The notes under the pieces are model-generated. The model did not search any database, was not told the DNA's origin, and was given only the letters and a program-made list of their open reading frames with translations. A stretch of DNA of 8,467 bases from Alphaproteobacteria bacterium (GTDB taxonomy: Bacteria; Pseudomonadota; Alphaproteobacteria; CBDBCS01; JAHZLG01): assembly GCA_022599995.1 (NCBI GenBank), contig JAHZLG010000263.1, positions 1-8,467 on the forward strand, written 5' to 3'. A program made the translations under genes and the position numbers. This document shows, in pieces, positions 5,300 to 8,467 of this stretch. Each line of letters opens with the position of its first letter. The first letter of the stretch is position 1.

Positions 5300-5716
5300 T
5301 CACGCATCGTGATCATGAAGGGGTGGAGGCGGTGAGATGATTGTTTGAGCGGAACTATCGGAGGCGCGATCAAACACGATCTGATAAAAACATGAAGGCC
5401 TTCCTGTGTGGCACGCGATCCCCCCCGTTTGCGTCACAACGGCCAGCAGGCTGTCCTCATCACAGTCTAGCCTCAAGGAATGCAGTTTTTGCGTGTGCCC
5501 AGATGTCTCACCTTTGTGCCAGAGGCACTGACGGCTTCTTGACCAATACCACATTTCCCGACTCTCTATCGTGCGTTGCAAGGCTTCTTTGTTGCTCCAG
5601 GCCTGCATAAGCACCTCCTTGGTGTGAAAACATTGCACAATCACAACGATTAACCCCTGATCGTTGAAGCGCACGCCCTCAATCCAGTGTGCCCCCAGCA
5701 CTGTTTCCTTATCCAT
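5300..5716 (-). CDS. hisI: Phosphoribosyl-AMP cyclohydrolase HisI
   Basis: This cytosolic enzyme of histidine biosynthesis opens the purine ring of phosphoribosyl-AMP to give ProFAR. The 138-residue protein carries the full family signature: WYWSRSRQCLWHKGETSG (56-73), the Mg2+-binding DCDED (84-88), and the Zn2+ ligand region ACHTGRPSCFY (101-111, Cys102 and Cys109). There is no fused HisE domain, which is usual for alphaproteobacteria. The tail after SCFYQIVF is Pro- and His-rich (SPPPPLHDHDA) and probably disordered. The ATG at 5716 is chosen over a TTG one codon earlier. It overlaps the stop of the upstream lyase gene by one base (TGATG), with GGAA upstream as a weak ribosome-binding site, so the two are very likely translationally coupled. 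Confidence 0.95.
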   Translation of the reverse strand: MDKETVLGAHWIEGVRFNDQGLIVVIVQCFHTKEVLMQAWSNKEALQRTIESREMWYWSRSRQCLWHKGETSGHTQKLHSLRLDCDEDSLLAVVTQTGGIACHTGRPSCFYQIVFDRASDSSAQTIISPPPPLHDHDA

Positions 5717-6963
5717 CAAGCTTTTCCAAGGTACCGATCGAGCCCCTTCGCCAAGTCGGCGGCCAAATCGTGCTTGTCCTCAAGCCCCAAATAAATCCGC
5801 AGGAAATGCCGCTGCGGGTGATCGCCATAATAGGCTTTTTCACTATCATAGGCAGAATCTTTATTTTCTACCGAGTCTTTGCCGTCGGATACATTTGTAT
5901 CACTGGCATGAGCACGTTTGGGACGGAAGGGAACAAGCAGGCTTTCGTAGCCTCCCCAGCTGAAACCCATGCCGTAAAGCGACAAATCGTCCAGCATTGC
6001 GGCCAAGCGCTTGCGTGGTTGCGGGTGCAAAACAAAAGCAAAAAGACTAGCAGCACCGCTAAAGTCACGCTTCCAAAGCGCATGATCGGGGTGAGAAGGG
6101 AGGGCTGGCCAAAGAACACGCTCGACGGCTTCATGCTTCTCGAGCATTTCGGCGATGTGATAGGCAGTCGCTTCATGCCACTGCAAACGGGGAAGCAATG
6201 ATCGTATGCCACGGGCAATCAGTGCTATGTCATCTCCACTAGAGTGCGCCCCGTACAACCGACGATAGCGATGAAGGGAGGCATTAAGCTTGGGGTCGCG
6301 ACTGGCCGCAAACCCCATCAACACATCGGCACACCCACCCGGAAATTTGGTCAAGGTCTGCATGGTAATGTCGACCCCGTGATCAAGCGGGCGGAAGTAG
6401 ACCCCAGCAGCCCACGTGTTATCGATCACGCTGATAATGTTTCGCGGTTTGGTCACCGAAGTGATAGCGGATACATCGTGCAATTCGAAGGTTTGCGACC
6501 CGGGGCTTTCCAGCCAAATGAGCTTCGTTTCTGGTTGAATCAGATCGGCAATCTCGGCGCCGATGCGGGGGTTGAAATACGTAACGCTAACTTGTTTCGG
6601 TATCAGAACATCGTCACAAAATGATCGTGAGGGATGATAGGCGTTGTCTGTCACGAGGATATGATCCCCGGGTCGGACAAAGGTCTCTAAGGTGCAAGCA
6701 ATGGCCGCGAGACCCGAAGGGTATAAAACCGCGTCGGTGGCTCCTTCTAATGCGGCGACGAGTTTTTCAAGCTCGTCGCTGGTCGGCGTGGCAAACCGGC
6801 CGTATTGGTAGGGAAACGGAAGCCGCTTTTCAAAATGATCAAGAGAAGGGTAAAGAATGGTCGACGCCCGCCACACCGGGGGATTGACCGCACCTTCGTA
6901 TCGATCTGGATCGCGCCCTACGTGGGTGAGTTGAGTCGAAAGGGCTGAGGAATCATCGGTCAT
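5716..6963 (-). CDS. metC: Cys/Met metabolism PLP enzyme, probable cystathionine beta-lyase
   Basis: This 415-residue cytosolic member of the Cys/Met metabolism PLP family (fold type I) most resembles cystathionine beta-lyases, which release homocysteine for methionine synthesis. Visible features are VNPPVWRAST (27-36), YGR (54-56, phosphate contact with the neighbouring subunit), YPSGLAAI (81-88), IDNTWAAG (180-187) with the ring-stacking Asp181, the Schiff-base Lys206 in TLTKFPGG, and LRIYLGLED (388-396) with carboxylate-binding Arg389. Two things are odd. The usual GHSD after the lysine is GCAD here (Cys211 for His). There is also a charged, low-complexity insert at about 349-382 (SDTNVSDGKDSVENKDS) before the C-terminal motif. 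ATG 6963 is preferred over TTG 7035, because family proteins begin near STQLTHVGRDP. Gamma-lyase or synthase activity is possible, so the symbol is tentative. Confidence 0.82.
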   Translation of the reverse strand: MTDDSSALSTQLTHVGRDPDRYEGAVNPPVWRASTILYPSLDHFEKRLPFPYQYGRFATPTSDELEKLVAALEGATDAVLYPSGLAAIACTLETFVRPGDHILVTDNAYHPSRSFCDDVLIPKQVSVTYFNPRIGAEIADLIQPETKLIWLESPGSQTFELHDVSAITSVTKPRNIISVIDNTWAAGVYFRPLDHGVDITMQTLTKFPGGCADVLMGFAASRDPKLNASLHRYRRLYGAHSSGDDIALIARGIRSLLPRLQWHEATAYHIAEMLEKHEAVERVLWPALPSHPDHALWKRDFSGAASLFAFVLHPQPRKRLAAMLDDLSLYGMGFSWGGYESLLVPFRPKRAHASDTNVSDGKDSVENKDSAYDSEKAYYGDHPQRHFLRIYLGLEDKHDLAADLAKGLDRYLGKA

Positions 6964-7061
6964 AGCAGTCTTCGGCGGCAAGAGAAATTTCCATACGGGA
7001 TCACAGAGGGCGAGGTGAGAACGATGCAAGAGCAAGCCCCTGATACTGTGGCACCGTGACC

Positions 7062-8339
7062 CTAATTACCGGCGCGGACTTCTGCAAGTTCCTCCCAATG
7101 CGTGGAATACCGCGGTGATCGCCCCGATTGACGCGGCGTCCACTTGGAAGAAAGAGCGACTGTCGCAGGTGCAATCACGCGATCCCCATACTGATCGGTG
7201 AGGGCATCGATGGCACGCATGACCGAAGGTGACGCAACCGGCTCGGGGTCCCACATATCGTCTTGCCAATCATGGGGGGCATCATCATTATCAAGATGGA
7301 TGAGATCAGAAAGCAGAATCCCTGTTTTTTTGTATCGATAACCCGGTTCGAATGCCGATGCGAGCAGTTGGCGGGCATGCACCGTCAGAACACGGCTATC
7401 GGCAGTGGGGTAAGGTAACGGCAAAGAAGCCATGAGACGAAGCTGCGGCTGATCTTTCCGAAAACGATTCGTTCGTGCAAAAACGGTCAGTTTTGTTGCA
7501 ACGGCATCCAGGCGGCGAAGCCGTTCGCCTCCGCTGCTCACGTGTCGGGCAACCGAGGCGAGCACATCATCGAAATCGGTGACCATATGCCCGAACGAGC
7601 GCGACACAAGAATTTGTTGTTGCGGCTTAGGGGGGCGATCAGTGGTATTGGTGCCGCGAAGCTCGGTGACGACACGTGCCAAAGACACGCCAAAACGTTT
7701 GGTGATCATACGCATGTCCGCACGCTTGAGGTCACCCGCACTATAAATACCTAACCCCTGTAGCTTGGGCGCAAGCTGTCGGCCAACGCCCCAAACCGCC
7801 CCAACATCGACGCTGTTCATCAATTCGATGCTAGAGGGGCAGCCGAGGTCGTGCAGCAGGTGAACGCCACGAGGTGATTTTTTTGCCGCGGTGCCCGCAA
7901 GCTTTGCCAATGTTTTGGTTGGTGCCACGCCGATGGAAACCGGAATGCCGACCCACGTCGCGACTGTTTCCCTGAGGCTGTCTGCGAAATCCGCATGATC
8001 GCTTGCGGGCAAGCGACGAAGGTCAAGAAATGCCTCATCGACGGAGTACATTGTGGTTTCAGGCCAGCACGTCTGCAGCGTCGCCATCACCCGCTTAGAA
8101 ATATCGCCGTAAAGCGAGAAATTCGATGAAAAGCACTGCACCTGATGTTGCTGGAACAGTGCTTTGTATTTGAAATAAGGTGCCCCCATCGGCACGCCGA
8201 GCGCTTTGACCTCATTCGACCGCGCCACCGCGCACCCATCGTTGCAGGAAAGCACCACGACCGGCTTGTCATGAAGATCGGGACGAAAGATGCGCTCACA
8301 CGAGACAAAGAAATTGTTGCAGTCGCAAAGGGCATACAT
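7062..8339 (-). CDS. umuC: Y-family DNA polymerase, UmuC-like
   Basis: This is the catalytic subunit of an error-prone translesion polymerase (PolV type), normally active with cleaved UmuD on RecA-coated DNA. From the ATG at 8339 it is 425 residues, matching the family length of about 422. It begins MYALCDCNNFFVSCERIF, with metal-binding Asp6 and a Phe at steric-gate position 11 where E. coli has Tyr. PVVVLSCNDGCAVARSNEVK, the catalytic YSVDEAFLD (Asp101, Glu102), IGVAPTKTLAKLA, VWGVGR (helix-hairpin-helix) and ILVSRSFG (little finger) are present. At the usual beta-clamp motif site (QLxLF) only QDDMW (359-363) is seen. The frame remains open to 8432, but that extension is repeat-derived and has no family features. 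No umuD lies upstream within the window, and I found no alphaproteobacterial GTTC-N7-GTTC SOS box in the 128 bases available. Confidence 0.94.
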   Translation of the reverse strand: MYALCDCNNFFVSCERIFRPDLHDKPVVVLSCNDGCAVARSNEVKALGVPMGAPYFKYKALFQQHQVQCFSSNFSLYGDISKRVMATLQTCWPETTMYSVDEAFLDLRRLPASDHADFADSLRETVATWVGIPVSIGVAPTKTLAKLAGTAAKKSPRGVHLLHDLGCPSSIELMNSVDVGAVWGVGRQLAPKLQGLGIYSAGDLKRADMRMITKRFGVSLARVVTELRGTNTTDRPPKPQQQILVSRSFGHMVTDFDDVLASVARHVSSGGERLRRLDAVATKLTVFARTNRFRKDQPQLRLMASLPLPYPTADSRVLTVHARQLLASAFEPGYRYKKTGILLSDLIHLDNDDAPHDWQDDMWDPEPVASPSVMRAIDALTDQYGDRVIAPATVALSSKWTPRQSGRSPRYSTHWEELAEVRAGN

Positions 8340-8375
8340 GCAAGACGCTCGGCCAACGGGGAAAGGGATCAACCA

Positions 8376-8391
8376 TGGTTCACGTGAAACG
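8376..8391. other. parS-like palindrome 5 upstream of umuC
   Basis: TGGTTCACGTGAAACG matches canonical parS at 14 of 16 positions. It overlaps a perfect 10-bp palindrome AACCATGGTT at 8371-8380. On the minus strand it is 37 bases upstream of the umuC start, so it could be a ParB site or an operator for umuC. Confidence 0.45.
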
Positions 8392-8401
8392 CTCGATGGG
8401 A

Positions 8402-8445
8402 CAAGCGGGCAAGCGGGCAAGCAAGCCAGCAAGCCAGCAAGCCAG
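8402..8445. repeat. 8-bp tandem repeats upstream of umuC
   Basis: Two copies of CAAGCGGG (8402-8417), a CAAG, then three copies of CAAGCCAG (8422-8445) form a compact microsatellite 63 bases upstream of the umuC start. The 8-bp period would shift spacing or frame if copy number changed. Confidence 0.85.
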
Positions 8446-8467
8446 CACGCAAACTAAACCTGACGAA

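Noticed and set aside
8369..8382. Gram-positive type LexA box (GAAC-N4-GTTC) upstream of umuC
   Set aside because: The minus strand reads GAACCATGGTTG, one base short of the core and with the wrong flanks. Alphaproteobacterial LexA uses GTTC-N7-GTTC instead.
8340..8432. N-terminal extension of umuC to 8432
   Set aside because: It begins at a TTG inside the 8-bp repeats, and UmuC proteins start at the MYALCD-type sequence.

Overview
The window looks like chromosomal DNA of an alphaproteobacterium. The main evidence is a FliX-type flagellar assembly regulator, a family confined to Alphaproteobacteria, together with HisI encoded without a fused HisE and a ParB/parS-like palindrome. Composition is moderately GC-rich. 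The Acetobacteraceae/Rhodospirillales are a plausible home, but that is an impression and was not tested.

Layout. Plus-strand genes fill positions 1-2655: a membrane-anchored TPR-like protein (23-709), an unrecognised 153-residue protein (785-1246), fliX split between two reading frames (1251-1687), and a CaCA-family sodium/calcium antiporter (1684-2655) that overlaps the fliX stop by four bases. All remaining genes are on the minus strand. Reading from the right edge leftwards they are umuC (8339-7062), a Cys/Met-metabolism PLP enzyme resembling cystathionine beta-lyase (6963-5716), hisI (5716-5300, sharing one base with the lyase), modA (4974-4111) and modB (3310-2609). The antiporter and modB converge and their coding sequences overlap by 47 bp. 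No modC is present.

The most unusual part is the roughly 800 bp without a credible gene between modA and modB. It holds about nine tandem copies of a 47-51 bp unit (about 3505-3940). One unit contains a near-perfect parS sequence (3714-3729, 15 of 16 positions against the canonical site), and another carries a weaker variant. Three further parS-like palindromes lie at 5183-5198, 5253-5268 and 8376-8391, so the window has a loose cluster of five. The same spacer contains a perfect 16-bp palindrome and a 27-bp imperfect inverted repeat upstream of modB.

Short tandem repeats recur across the window: a 6-bp repeat in the antiporter loop, a 9-bp/27-bp repeat inside modA giving an SQ-rich insert, the 48-bp array, and 8-bp repeats upstream of umuC. 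The lyase also has a low-complexity insert. This suggests a locus prone to replication slippage.

Functionally the genes are mixed: molybdate uptake (ModA, ModB; ATPase elsewhere or lost), histidine and sulfur amino-acid metabolism, error-prone translesion synthesis, cation exchange and flagellar assembly control. Apart from the hisI-lyase pair and the modA-modB pair I see no single pathway. The best candidate for an undescribed element is the parS-bearing minisatellite between modA and modB.
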